Source: Arcobacter suis CECT 7833 (lineage in GTDB: Bacteria > Campylobacterota > Campylobacteria > Campylobacterales > Arcobacteraceae). From it: DNA of 64,000 nt. The notes under the pieces were generated by a model that worked only from the letters and a program-made list of their open reading frames with translations, was not told where the DNA came from and did no database searches. The number at the start of each line of letters is the position of its first letter. The stretch's first letter is position 1. Below, piece by piece: positions 1 through 8,276 of the stretch. Position numbers and translations under genes: made by a program. Location of the stretch: assembly GCF_003544815.1 (NCBI RefSeq), contig NZ_CP032100.1, positions 620,001-684,000 on the forward strand, written 5' to 3'.

Positions 1-1
1 T

Positions 2-460
2 ATGTTTGGTGCAGTTGCTCATTATGCTATTTCAAGTGAAGATACACAAGATGATGGATCTATTGGTCATCTTGAATTAAATACAACATTAGCAGGAGTT
101 TCAGCAGCTGTTGGATATATTAAAACTGATAAAGATGTTGGTGCAGGAAGTATGTTAGCAGCAGAAGGTGATAATATTTCTCCATTTGAAGATGGTACTC
201 AAGTATATGAAGCAGATGCTAGAACAGTATATGGTTCTTTAGGATATACAATCGCTGATTTAGAATTAGGTGCATTATATGGACAGACTACTTATGGTAC
301 AACTGATGATAAAGAAAAAGAGTTAAATTTAACTGCTACTTATCCAATAACTGAATCTTTAGCTGCTTCAATTTTATATGGAGATGTAACTGCTGATTCT
401 AATAATACTAATTATTCAGATTATAACAAAGTGTTAGCAAGCGTAGAATATACATTCTAA
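2..460 (+). CDS. C-terminal part of an outer-membrane beta-barrel (porin-like) protein, 5' truncated
   Basis: The reading frame is open from the window edge, so the true start is outside. The visible 152 residues alternate polar and hydrophobic residues in short strands separated by Asp/Asn/Gly/Thr-rich turns, and the chain ends in YTF, the terminal aromatic typical of BamA-inserted outer-membrane barrels. There are no cysteines. The composition (acidic loops, many Ala/Gly/Thr/Tyr) is like Campylobacterota major outer-membrane porins. The family is inferred from composition and the C-terminal signature, not from a specific motif; the exact porin type cannot be decided from this fragment. A hairpin follows the stop directly, so it is probably the last gene of its transcript. 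Confidence 0.65.
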   Translation: MFGAVAHYAISSEDTQDDGSIGHLELNTTLAGVSAAVGYIKTDKDVGAGSMLAAEGDNISPFEDGTQVYEADARTVYGSLGYTIADLELGALYGQTTYGTTDDKEKELNLTATYPITESLAASILYGDVTADSNNTNYSDYNKVLASVEYTF

Positions 461-467
461 TATAAAT

Positions 468-497
468 ATAATTTAGGAGTTTAACTCCTAAATTATA
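468..497 (+). terminator. Hairpin after the porin-like gene
   Basis: Left arm 468-481 and right arm 483-496 are a perfect 14-bp inverted repeat (centre ACTCC/GGAGT) only a few bases after the porin stop codon. The stem is AT-rich and the T-run is poor, so it is a probable rather than a textbook intrinsic terminator. Confidence 0.55.
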
Positions 498-499
498 AA

Positions 500-530
500 A
501 CTAAATAAATCTTAAAAAGATTTATTTAGT
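500..530 (-). terminator. Hairpin at the end of mnmA (copy 1)
   Basis: Arms 500-513 and 517-530 form a perfect 14-bp inverted repeat (AGATTTATTTAGT arm) that includes the mnmA stop codon on the minus strand. It sits back to back with the porin hairpin, so the two convergent genes each have one. Confidence 0.55.
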
Positions 531-1559
531 AGACTCAATCCAAGCACTTCCAATTACTTTTTGACCATCATAAAAAACAGCCAATTGCCCAGAAGCGACT
601 CCAAAAGCAGGTTCTTCTAAAGTTATGTAAGCTTTTTGATTTTCAATTTTTACTTTACATGGAGTAGAAACAGAACGGTATCTTAGTTTTACACTACAAG
701 AAAACTCAAGTTCATTAATAAACATATTTAGATTATTTCCAACAACTTCATTTACTTCTAAAGCTTCTTTTTTACCAACAACAATAGTGTTATTTTTTGG
801 GTTTAGTTCTGTAACAAAGTGTGGTTCATGAGCTCCATGAACTGTAAATCCTCTTCTTTTTCCTATTGTATAGTGTGCATAACCTTTATGTTTTCCTACA
901 ATATTTCCATTTTCATCTAAAACATCACCTTCTTGGTCAATATTTGAATGTCTTTTTACAACATCTGTATAAACAGTTTCAACAAAACAAATCTCTTGAG
1001 ATTCACTTTTTTCTGTGATTCTTTTGTATGCTGAATCTAATTCTGCTCCAAATTTTACAATATCTTCTTTTTTATAAGTGCTAAGTGGAAACATCATATA
1101 TTTTAATGCTTCTTTATCTACTTGTGATAAGAAATAACTTTGGTCTTTTGTTTTATCATCAGCTTCGTAAAAAAACTCACCATCAGTTTTTGCATAGTGT
1201 CCAGTTGCTAAGAAATTAGCACCATGTTCTTGTGCAAATTTTAACATTGCTCCAAATTTGATTTGTTTATTACATTTAACACATGGATTTGGAGTTGTTC
1301 CTTGTAAATATGAATCAACAAAATAGTCATAAATTTCAGCTGTAAATTTATCTGCTAAATCTAAAATGTGATATTTAATATTTAAGAATTTAGCTACATC
1401 TTCTATGTAACCCAAATTTCTTTCGTGATAACCGTCAGTTCTATTATGAAGTTTTAGATAAATTCCTTCAACTTCATATCCTTCATTTTGTAGCATATAA
1501 GCAGTAACTGATGAATCAATTCCACCACTCATACCTACCATTACTTTTTGTTTATTCAT
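522..1559 (-). CDS. mnmA: tRNA-specific 2-thiouridylase MnmA, Campylobacterota-type copy
   Basis: MnmA transfers sulfur to U34 of tRNA Lys, Glu and Gln in the cytoplasm. The PP-loop SGGIDSS lies at residues 11-17. The nucleophile region TPNPCVKCN has Cys96 at the position of the first catalytic Cys, and Cys191 in QEICFVE is the second. KDQSYFL, near residues 138-144, is the tRNA/ATP-contact motif. The protein is 345 residues, slightly shorter than E. coli MnmA. The IYLKLH and ESQEICFVE signatures resemble the Helicobacter/Campylobacter enzyme, so I take this as the vertically inherited copy. Its start is 11 bp from the stop of a second, clearly different mnmA upstream, so the two are probably co-transcribed. 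Targets of the enzyme (tRNA-Lys-UUU and tRNA-Glu-UUC) are encoded at 25200-25830. Confidence 0.93.
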   Translation of the reverse strand: MNKQKVMVGMSGGIDSSVTAYMLQNEGYEVEGIYLKLHNRTDGYHERNLGYIEDVAKFLNIKYHILDLADKFTAEIYDYFVDSYLQGTTPNPCVKCNKQIKFGAMLKFAQEHGANFLATGHYAKTDGEFFYEADDKTKDQSYFLSQVDKEALKYMMFPLSTYKKEDIVKFGAELDSAYKRITEKSESQEICFVETVYTDVVKRHSNIDQEGDVLDENGNIVGKHKGYAHYTIGKRRGFTVHGAHEPHFVTELNPKNNTIVVGKKEALEVNEVVGNNLNMFINELEFSCSVKLRYRSVSTPCKVKIENQKAYITLEEPAFGVASGQLAVFYDGQKVIGSAWIESTK

Positions 1560-1570
1560 CTTTTGCCTAC

Positions 1571-2674
1571 TTATTTATAAAAACTTATAAATCCACCACC
1601 AAGACAATAATCACCAGAATATAAAACAAGACTTTGTCCTAGTGTTACAGCTCTTTGAGGATTATCAAATTCAACTACTACTTTTTCATCAGTAGCAACA
1701 ACAACTGTACAAGCTTGTTTTTGTTGTCTATATCTAACTTGTGCCATTAATTTATCACCAACTTTTGGTGCCTCTTCAAGTACCCAATGCATATGACTTG
1801 CTTCAACAGTTTTACTCATAAGCAGTGGATGATTTGTATCTTGAACAATAGTTAATGTATTATTTACTACATCTTTAAGAGCTACAAACCAAGGTTTGTG
1901 TGTATTGTTTTCACTTTCATTGCCTTTTATACCACCAAGACCAATACCTTTTCGTTGACCTAATGTATAACAAACTAGACCTTTGTGTTTTCCTATAACT
2001 TTTCCATTTTCATCTAAAATATTACCTGGAATTGCTTGTAAGTGTTGAGTAATAAATTCATCAAATTTTTGATTTCCAATAAAACAAATTCCAGTACTAT
2101 CTTTTTTATCACTAACTGGAAGATTATGAGCCCTTGCTATTTCTCTAACTTCTTTTTTTGTTAAATCTCCAAGTGGAAACATAGCATGTGACAATTGTTC
2201 ACTTGATAATGCATGTAAAAAATAACTTTGGTCTTTTGTATTATCTTTTGGAGTGTCTAGTACAAAATGATCTTTGTATTTTGCAATTTTCGCATAATGA
2301 CCAGTTGCAATCATATCTGCACCCATACTTTTTGCTTCATTTAAAAATACATTAAATTTTATTTCTTTGTTACATAAAATATCAGGATTTGGTGTTAGAC
2401 CTTGCTTTAAACCTTCTAAAAATACATCAAAAACTCTATCTCTGTATTCTTTAACGAAGTCTTTTCCTCTTACTTCGATTCCTATTAATTCACCAACTTT
2501 TTTTGCATCTTCAAATTCTATACGATTAGGACATTGGCTACCTTTAATTCCATACTCCCAGTTACGCATGAATAATCCAACAACATCGAAACCTTGTTGT
2601 TTTAACAATAACGCAGTAACAGATGAATCAACTCCACCTGACATTCCTACAACTACTTTTTTATTTTTGCTCAT
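1571..2674 (-). CDS. mnmA: Second tRNA 2-thiouridylase MnmA, resembling the gammaproteobacterial type
   Basis: This is a full-length 367-residue paralogue with PP-loop SGGVDSS (residues 12-18), TPNPDILCN with catalytic Cys101, GHYAK, KDQSYFL and DSTGICFIG with catalytic Cys197, followed by LGQRKGIGLGG. These strings are close to what I recall of E. coli MnmA and differ from the neighbouring copy, which has PCVKCN and SQEICFVE. All catalytic residues are present, so it should be active. It lies 11 bp upstream of the other mnmA in the same orientation. The presence of two families suggests acquisition by transfer rather than a recent tandem duplication. Whether the two enzymes divide substrate tRNAs cannot be told from sequence. 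Confidence 0.92.
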   Translation of the reverse strand: MSKNKKVVVGMSGGVDSSVTALLLKQQGFDVVGLFMRNWEYGIKGSQCPNRIEFEDAKKVGELIGIEVRGKDFVKEYRDRVFDVFLEGLKQGLTPNPDILCNKEIKFNVFLNEAKSMGADMIATGHYAKIAKYKDHFVLDTPKDNTKDQSYFLHALSSEQLSHAMFPLGDLTKKEVREIARAHNLPVSDKKDSTGICFIGNQKFDEFITQHLQAIPGNILDENGKVIGKHKGLVCYTLGQRKGIGLGGIKGNESENNTHKPWFVALKDVVNNTLTIVQDTNHPLLMSKTVEASHMHWVLEEAPKVGDKLMAQVRYRQQKQACTVVVATDEKVVVEFDNPQRAVTLGQSLVLYSGDYCLGGGFISFYK

Positions 2675-2721
2675 TTTTTACCTTTAAAAAGTTCTTTTTT
2701 TAGAACTGTATTTACAACAAT

Positions 2722-3207
2722 TTAGTTGTTTTTCATATGTTTTAAAGGAATAATCACTGACTCTCTATTTGCCCAATTTTTGTGAGGGATAATAAGATTT
2801 TTTGTATCTATTTTCTTATTATCAAAAAATATAATATCTATATCTAAGGTTCTAGGCGCATCTTGAAAGGATCGCTTTCTTCCAAATTTAGTTTCATATC
2901 TTTGCATTGCTTTTAGAAAAGCATTGGCGCAAAGATTTGTTTTGAGGCGAATTATACCATTTAAAAAATCACTTTGTTCCAAGAATCCAAAAGGAGGATT
3001 TTTAAGAAGTGGTGAATTCATAAGTAAAGTAAATCTTGCATCTTTTTTTAAACATAAGATTAATTTATCAAATATTCTTTTTGTATCTCCAATATTTCCC
3101 CCAATTCCGATTGTTACACTATATTTTTTAAGGGAATTAGTATTAAATCTTTTTGGAAAATTAGATGTGTAAAAAAGTGTTAAAGTAGGGGATAATTTTT
3201 TTTTCAA
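2722..3207 (-). CDS. folK: 2-amino-4-hydroxy-6-hydroxymethyldihydropteridine pyrophosphokinase (HPPK)
   Basis: FolK transfers pyrophosphate from ATP to 6-hydroxymethyl-dihydropterin in folate synthesis. Visible signatures are GIGGNIGDT near the start of the domain, FLNGIIRLKT, and the C-terminal RTLDIDIIFFDN block holding the Mg/ATP-binding Asp pair. The protein is 161 residues, normal for HPPK plus about 32 residues ahead of the first strand. The start used here is TTG at 3207, after a purine-rich AAGAGAGAAA stretch; there is no ATG before the domain, so the exact start is uncertain. It lies upstream of the mnmA pair and downstream of pepQ on the same strand, the folK-pepQ-aroQ neighbourhood I remember from Helicobacter pylori. 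Confidence 0.9.
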   Translation of the reverse strand: MKKKLSPTLTLFYTSNFPKRFNTNSLKKYSVTIGIGGNIGDTKRIFDKLILCLKKDARFTLLMNSPLLKNPPFGFLEQSDFLNGIIRLKTNLCANAFLKAMQRYETKFGRKRSFQDAPRTLDIDIIFFDNKKIDTKNLIIPHKNWANRESVIIPLKHMKNN

Positions 3208-3279
3208 ATTTCTCTCTTTTAAAGCAAAAAATAAACTTGATAAAATAAATCAAGATTTATTTTTGCTATTTTTTTGATT

Positions 3280-4305
3280 TTAAAGTATTACAGCTTTTCC
3301 ATTTTGCATTACAATTGTATCTTCAATTCTAACACCAAATTCATTTGCTAGATAAATTCCAGGTTCTATTGTAAAGACCATATTATCTTCAATTATTACA
3401 TCTGATTTTGAGTTTATCACTGGATATTCATGAATATCCAGTCCAACTCCATGACCAGTGCTATGAATAAAATATTTTCCAAATCCAGCTTTTTCTATTA
3501 CATCTCTAGTTAATTTATCAACTTCGCTAGCTTTCATTCCAACTCTTGCTTTTTCAATAGCATTTAATTGGGCTTTTAAAACTATGTCATATACTTTTTG
3601 ATGTTTTGAATTTTTGAATTTTTGCTCTCTTTTAAAAGAGAATTTTTCAAAATCAACAACACTTGTACAAGTTCTATCTGAACAATATCTTTTATATTTA
3701 ACTCCTGCATCAACAAGTAATAAATCATTTAATTTTAGTTTTTTATTTGTAGGAAGAGCATGGGGTTTTGCTGCATTTTCATTGATTGCAACAATTGGTT
3801 CAAAAGAAATATCAAGTTTTCCACTTTGGCTCATTTTTTCAAAAGCTTTAAAATATAAAAATTGTTCAGTTTGATTAAAACCATTTTTTCTTATATATTT
3901 TGCAAGTTCTTTAAAGCCATCTCGTCCTGCAATTGCAGCTTTTTTTAGTAATATTATTTCTTTATCTGATTTTATAACTCGTTTTAATTTTGAAAAATTT
4001 GGCTCTTCTATAAACTCAGTTTTTAAATCTTCACTTAATTTTATATATGAAGCATATGTAAAATCATTTGGATCAAATGTTATTTTTTTTATATTATTCT
4101 TTTTTAAAATTTCTTTGGTAGTTTCTATTAGGTTTGATGATTCTATAACTTCACATTTTTTTGCGTACTCTTTTGCTTCAGTTGTATATCTAGCATCTGT
4201 AATAAAATATTTTTCATCACCAAGATTTAAAAATATTACATTATCACAAGAAAATTTACATTCAAAATAGATTGCATTCTCATTTTGAAGAATAAAGTTT
4301 TTCAT
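3280..4305 (-). CDS. pepQ: M24-family metallopeptidase, Xaa-Pro aminopeptidase/dipeptidase (PepQ/PepP-like)
   Basis: It cleaves peptide bonds next to proline using two metal ions. The pita-bread fold ligands are all visible: LLVDAGV (first Asp), the second Asp in CSDRTCT, His in HSTGHGVGLDIHEYP, Glu in FTIEPGIY and Glu in VRIEDT. The 341 residues comprise a short N-terminal creatinase-like domain (1-125) and the catalytic domain (about 125-340). The ATG is preceded by AAAGG at a 6-base spacing. It is divergent from aroQ, with 76 bp of shared upstream DNA. Aminopeptidase versus dipeptidase specificity cannot be read from sequence; the symbol follows the Helicobacter neighbour. Confidence 0.85.
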   Translation of the reverse strand: MKNFILQNENAIYFECKFSCDNVIFLNLGDEKYFITDARYTTEAKEYAKKCEVIESSNLIETTKEILKKNNIKKITFDPNDFTYASYIKLSEDLKTEFIEEPNFSKLKRVIKSDKEIILLKKAAIAGRDGFKELAKYIRKNGFNQTEQFLYFKAFEKMSQSGKLDISFEPIVAINENAAKPHALPTNKKLKLNDLLLVDAGVKYKRYCSDRTCTSVVDFEKFSFKREQKFKNSKHQKVYDIVLKAQLNAIEKARVGMKASEVDKLTRDVIEKAGFGKYFIHSTGHGVGLDIHEYPVINSKSDVIIEDNMVFTIEPGIYLANEFGVRIEDTIVMQNGKAVIL

Positions 4306-4381
4306 AAAAAGCCTTTAATTTGGTATCGTTTAACATAAATTTTATTATAATCTTACCTAAAATTTATAAAAGGAATATAAT

Positions 4382-4852
4382 ATGAAAATTGCCGTTATCC
4401 AAGGTCCAAACTTAAATATGTTGGGAATTAGAGAACAACACATTTATGGTTCAATGGGATTGGAACAAATTCATGAACAATTAAAAACAGCAGCTGAACA
4501 AAATGGGGTTGAAATTGAGTTTTTTCAATCAAATCTTGAGGGTGAAATTGTTGATAGAATTCAAGAGTGTTTAGGAACTGTTGATGGAATTATGATAAAT
4601 CCAGCTGCGTATTCTCACACATCAATAGCTATAAAAGACGCTTTAAGTGCAGTTTCAATGCCAGTAGTTGAAGTTCATATTTCAAATATTTATAAAAGAG
4701 AAGAGTTTAGACAAAAATCAATAACTGCTGGTGCATCAACTGGTGTTATTTCAGGATTTGGACCTTTTGGTTATCACATGGGTTTAATTGCATTAATGCA
4801 AATAATTTCTGAAGTTAAAGCAATTTCTCAAGCTCAACAAAAAAACGCTTAA
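4382..4852 (+). CDS. aroQ: 3-dehydroquinate dehydratase, type II
   Basis: AroQ catalyses the third shikimate-pathway step, reversible trans-dehydration of 3-dehydroquinate. The 156 residues carry the type II signatures: [11 protein letters not shown] with the following catalytic Tyr in HIYG, the flexible lid Arg, [23 protein letters not shown] with the active-site His, and [12 protein letters not shown]. The ATG follows AAAGGAATATA, a good ribosome-binding site. The gene starts a plus-strand run aroQ, aminofutalosine deaminase, sppA with short or overlapping junctions, so an operon is likely. Confidence 0.96.
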   Translation: MKIAVIQGPNLNMLGIREQHIYGSMGLEQIHEQLKTAAEQNGVEIEFFQSNLEGEIVDRIQECLGTVDGIMINPAAYSHTSIAIKDALSAVSMPVVEVHISNIYKREEFRQKSITAGASTGVISGFGPFGYHMGLIALMQIISEVKAISQAQQKNA

Positions 4853-4865
4853 CAATTAAAAATTT

Positions 4866-6089
4866 ATGAAAATAATAAGTGCAAATTGGATAGTAACTTG
4901 CGATGAAAACAACAGTATCATTAAAAATGGTGCGGTTGTTTTTGATGATAAAATAATAGAAATTGATACACTTATAAATATAGAAAAAAAATATCCAAAT
5001 ATTGAAATTTTAAAACTTGAAGATAACTCAGTTTTAATGCCAGGTCTTATAAATTCCCATATACATTTAGAATTTAGCTCAAACACAACAACTTTAAAAT
5101 ATGGTAATTTTATGTCATGGTTAAATTCTGTGATAAGAAGTCGGGATGATTTAATAAATAAAGCTGATAAAAAACTAATCTCTACAAAACTAGATAGAAT
5201 GAAAAAAACAGGAACTACAACAATTGGAGCGATTTCATCTTACTCTTTTGATATGGAACCATGTGTAAAAAGTCCAATTAATACGGTGTTTTTCTGTGAA
5301 GTAATTGGTTCAAAAGGTGATATGGTTGATACTTTATTTGCAGATTTTAAAGATAGACTAAAAAATGCAAAAAAATTTAAATCAAAAAACTTTATACCAG
5401 CAATTGCAATTCATTCACCATATTCAGTTCATCCTTTTTTAGTAAGGGAAACTTTAAATCTTGCCCGTGTAGAGAATTTAGCAGTTAGTTCACATTTCCT
5501 TGAATCTCCTGAAGAGTTTGATTGGCTTCATAAAGATGAGGGTTTATTTTTGGATTTTTTCAAAAACTTTTTAGGACAAGAAAAAGCAGTTTCAAAGCCA
5601 ATGGAGTTTTTGAATCTATTTTCAAATATAAAGAATTTATCTTTTACTCACTGTGTTGAAGCTAGTGAGGCTGATTTAGAAAAAATCAAATCATTGGGTG
5701 CAAGTATAAATCACTGTGTAATGTCAAATAGAGTTTTAAATAATAGTAAGTTAGATTTATCAAAATTAGAAGAGATTCCTTTTACAATAGGAACAGATGG
5801 ACTTAGTTCAAATAACTCTTTATCAATGTTTGATGAATTACGAAATGCATTAATGGTTCATTATGATAAAAATGTGATTGATTTTTCAAAGGTTTTATTA
5901 AAAGCAGCAACACTAAATGGAGCTAGAGCTTTAGGATTAAATAAAGGAAGTCTTGAAAAAGATTTGGATTCAGATATGATAGCTTTTACTTTACCAGATG
6001 AAGTGGAGGATATGGAAGATTTACCTATGCAAATTATTTTGCATACAAAATTCGTAGATAAAACAATAATAGGAGGAGAGTTTGTTTAA
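4866..6089 (+). CDS. mqnX: Amidohydrolase-superfamily deaminase, probable aminofutalosine deaminase (menaquinone biosynthesis)
   Basis: It is a 407-residue metallo-dependent hydrolase. The metal-binding HxH lies in LINSHIHLEF, followed by downstream His in IAIHSP, SHFLESPEE, FTHCVE and the distal Asp in IGTDGLSSN, which is the adenosine/cytosine deaminase-like subclass. Campylobacter has an orthologous-looking gene in the same place (between aroQ and sppA), shown to deaminate 6-amino-6-deoxyfutalosine; this assignment rests on that remembered context plus the motifs. The start ATG is 13 bp after the aroQ stop with only a weak Shine-Dalgarno, which suggests translational coupling. Alternative: another purine or chlorohydrolase-type deaminase. 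Confidence 0.72.
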   Translation: MKIISANWIVTCDENNSIIKNGAVVFDDKIIEIDTLINIEKKYPNIEILKLEDNSVLMPGLINSHIHLEFSSNTTTLKYGNFMSWLNSVIRSRDDLINKADKKLISTKLDRMKKTGTTTIGAISSYSFDMEPCVKSPINTVFFCEVIGSKGDMVDTLFADFKDRLKNAKKFKSKNFIPAIAIHSPYSVHPFLVRETLNLARVENLAVSSHFLESPEEFDWLHKDEGLFLDFFKNFLGQEKAVSKPMEFLNLFSNIKNLSFTHCVEASEADLEKIKSLGASINHCVMSNRVLNNSKLDLSKLEEIPFTIGTDGLSSNNSLSMFDELRNALMVHYDKNVIDFSKVLLKAATLNGARALGLNKGSLEKDLDSDMIAFTLPDEVEDMEDLPMQIILHTKFVDKTIIGGEFV

Positions 6090-6966
6090 TTTTTTTAAAA
6101 TGATTTTTTCACCAATAACAGCTATTTTGGATTTTATTACTAAATATTTTAAAACAATAGTTTTTTTAACAATAATGTATTTTATAATTGTTCCAGCTGA
6201 TGAAAATTTGGTTGATAATAATATTCATGCAAATCTGCAAAAAATAGAATTAACAGGTCCAATAATGGATGTTTCAAAAACATTAGAAGATATTCAAAAA
6301 GCAAAAGAAGATAAAAATATAAAAGGTATTTTATTTGTTGTAAATTCTCCTGGTGGCGCAGTTGCTCAATCTGTTGAATTAGCTTATGCAATAAAAGAAC
6401 TTAAAGAGATAAAACCAGTTGTTGTATATGCAAGTGGGGTAATTGCAAGTGGAAGTTATTATGCTTCTATTTGGGCAAATAAAATTATTGCAAATCCTGG
6501 AAGCATGGTAGGTTCAATTGGAGTTATTATGCAAGGTGTAAATGCTGAAGAACTTATGCAGAAAATTGGAGTTTCTACTCAAACTGTAAAAGCTGGAAAG
6601 TATAAAGAATCAGGAACACCAACAAGAAAATGGTTTGATTATGAAGAGAAACAACTGCAAAGCGTAATTGATGATACTTATAATATGTTTGTAGCAGATG
6701 TTGCAAATGCAAGAAATCTTGATGTTAAAAATCATACTGTATTTGCAGATGCAAAAATATTTACATCAAAACAAGCAAAAGAGGTTGGTTTAGTAGATGA
6801 GGTTGCAACTCTTTCTTATGCTCAAGATAGTTTAATTAGTTTATCAAAAGTAGAAAATCCAATTTGGAAAAAAGAAGATAAATTTGAGAAATTTATGAAT
6901 AAATTAATTAGTGAAGCTGTGTCAAATATAAGTATGAATTTTGTAAGTGGATTAAAAGCTTATTGA
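6082..6966 (+). CDS. sppA: Signal peptide peptidase SppA, short (36K-type) serine protease
   Basis: SppA degrades leftover signal peptides in the inner membrane. There is one N-terminal membrane segment (about residues 15-42), then the ClpP-like protease domain. The catalytic Ser is in VIASGSYYAS and the general-base Lys is in the GKYKESGTPTRKW block; FVVNSPGGAV is the usual substrate-groove motif. The length of 294 residues fits the single-domain type. The start used is TTG at 6082, because AGGAGGAGAG ends immediately upstream and the frame overlaps the preceding stop by 8 bp; an ATG at 6100 is the alternative. A bidirectional terminator follows. Confidence 0.9.
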   Translation: MFNFFKMIFSPITAILDFITKYFKTIVFLTIMYFIIVPADENLVDNNIHANLQKIELTGPIMDVSKTLEDIQKAKEDKNIKGILFVVNSPGGAVAQSVELAYAIKELKEIKPVVVYASGVIASGSYYASIWANKIIANPGSMVGSIGVIMQGVNAEELMQKIGVSTQTVKAGKYKESGTPTRKWFDYEEKQLQSVIDDTYNMFVADVANARNLDVKNHTVFADAKIFTSKQAKEVGLVDEVATLSYAQDSLISLSKVENPIWKKEDKFEKFMNKLISEAVSNISMNFVSGLKAY

Positions 6967-7001
6967 TTTTATTAATATTTTTTGAGTTTTAAAAAAGAGA
7001 T

Positions 7002-7038
7002 AAAAAAAGGTAGAAGTTTTAAACTTCTACCTTTTTTC
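7002..7038. terminator. Bidirectional intrinsic terminator between sppA and ackA
   Basis: The arm AAAAAAGGTAGAAGTTT pairs with its complement ending at 7037, giving a GGTAGAAG stem flanked by an A-run on the left and a T-run on the right. It can therefore terminate sppA (plus) and ackA (minus), which converge here. Confidence 0.85.
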
Positions 7039-7054
7039 TTTTAAAGAAAAGAGA

Positions 7055-8251
7055 TTATTTTAATTCAGATACAATTTTATATGTATCGTTTGCAATAACA
7101 AATTCTTCATTTGTAGGAATAACAAAAATTCTAGCAGCTGAACTATTTGTAGCAATATCTCTAGCAACAGATCTTCTTCTGTTGTTTTTAGTTGGGTCAA
7201 TAATTAATCCCATTCCATCAAGACCAGCACAAACTATCTCTCTGATTAATGATGAATTTTCACCAATTCCACCTGTAAAACATAATGCATCAACACCATC
7301 AAGTGCTGCAACATAAGCTCCAACATATTTTTTGATATTATATGCAACCATTTCAACAGCTAATCTACATCTATCATCACCATCTTGCATACCTTGTAAA
7401 ACTTCTCTTAAATCAGATGATTTTCCAGAAATTCCTAAAATACCAGATTTTTTATTCATAATATCCATAATTTGGTCAATATCAAGACCTTCTTGTTTCA
7501 TCATATATGAAACAGCACCTGCACCAACATCTCCACATCTTGTTCCCATCATTAGACCTTGAACAGGAGTAAGACCCATAGAAGTATCAATACATTTACC
7601 ATTTAAAACAGCACTTACAGAAGAACCATTTCCTAAATGACAAACAATAATTCTAGTATTATGTTTTTTATCTAACATTCCTTTTGCTTCATTTGAAACA
7701 AAGTAGTGACTTGTTCCATGAAATCCATATTTTCTAATACCATGTTTTGTATATTGCTCATAAGGTAATGCATACATATAAGCATAATCAGGCATAGTTT
7801 GGTGGAATGCAGTATCAAATACAGCAACATTTGGTTTACCTGGCATTAATTCAGCACAAATTTCCATTCCCATAATATTTGCAGGATTATGTAAAGGAGC
7901 TAATGGAATTAATTCTTTCATTTTTTCAATAACTCTTGGTGTAACCATAACAGATGAGGCAAATTCTTCTCCACCATGAACAGCTCTATGTCCAATAGCA
8001 TCAATATCATCAATAGAATTAATAACTTTTCCTTCACTCTCAACTAATGTTTTTAATACTAGTTCAATCGCTTCTTTATGAGTTGGCATTGAAACTTCTA
8101 AAGTAAGTTTATTATCACCAAATTCATGTTTTAAAACTCCATCAATTCCAATTCTTTCACATAATCCTGTAGCTAAAACTTCTTTTGAAACTGGATTCAT
8201 TAATTGATACTTTAATGATGAACTTCCTGCATTTAAAATAAATACTAACAT
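7055..8251 (-). CDS. ackA: Acetate kinase, copy 1 (in pta-ackA operon)
   Basis: AckA interconverts acetyl-phosphate plus ADP and acetate plus ATP. It starts MLVFILNAGSSSLKYQL, the ASKHA-fold phosphate-binding motif, and contains GHRAVHGGE, FDTAFHQTMP, KYGFHGTSH, CHLGNGSS and FTGGIGENS. I chose the ATG at 8251 because AAGGAAAG precedes it and homologues begin there; the frame stays open 18 codons further upstream without family similarity. The product is 398 residues, the normal length. It directly follows pta in the same direction (25 bp), the classic pta-ackA pair. A second, diverged ackA lies on the other side of pta. Confidence 0.97.
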   Translation of the reverse strand: MLVFILNAGSSSLKYQLMNPVSKEVLATGLCERIGIDGVLKHEFGDNKLTLEVSMPTHKEAIELVLKTLVESEGKVINSIDDIDAIGHRAVHGGEEFASSVMVTPRVIEKMKELIPLAPLHNPANIMGMEICAELMPGKPNVAVFDTAFHQTMPDYAYMYALPYEQYTKHGIRKYGFHGTSHYFVSNEAKGMLDKKHNTRIIVCHLGNGSSVSAVLNGKCIDTSMGLTPVQGLMMGTRCGDVGAGAVSYMMKQEGLDIDQIMDIMNKKSGILGISGKSSDLREVLQGMQDGDDRCRLAVEMVAYNIKKYVGAYVAALDGVDALCFTGGIGENSSLIREIVCAGLDGMGLIIDPTKNNRRRSVARDIATNSSAARIFVIPTNEEFVIANDTYKIVSELK

Positions 8252-8276
8252 AATACTTTCCTTTTTTGAGTTTAAA

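Noticed and set aside
2367-2687. Plus-strand open frame of 106 codons
   Set aside because: It is antisense to the conserved start of the second mnmA; low-complexity translation, a shadow of that gene.
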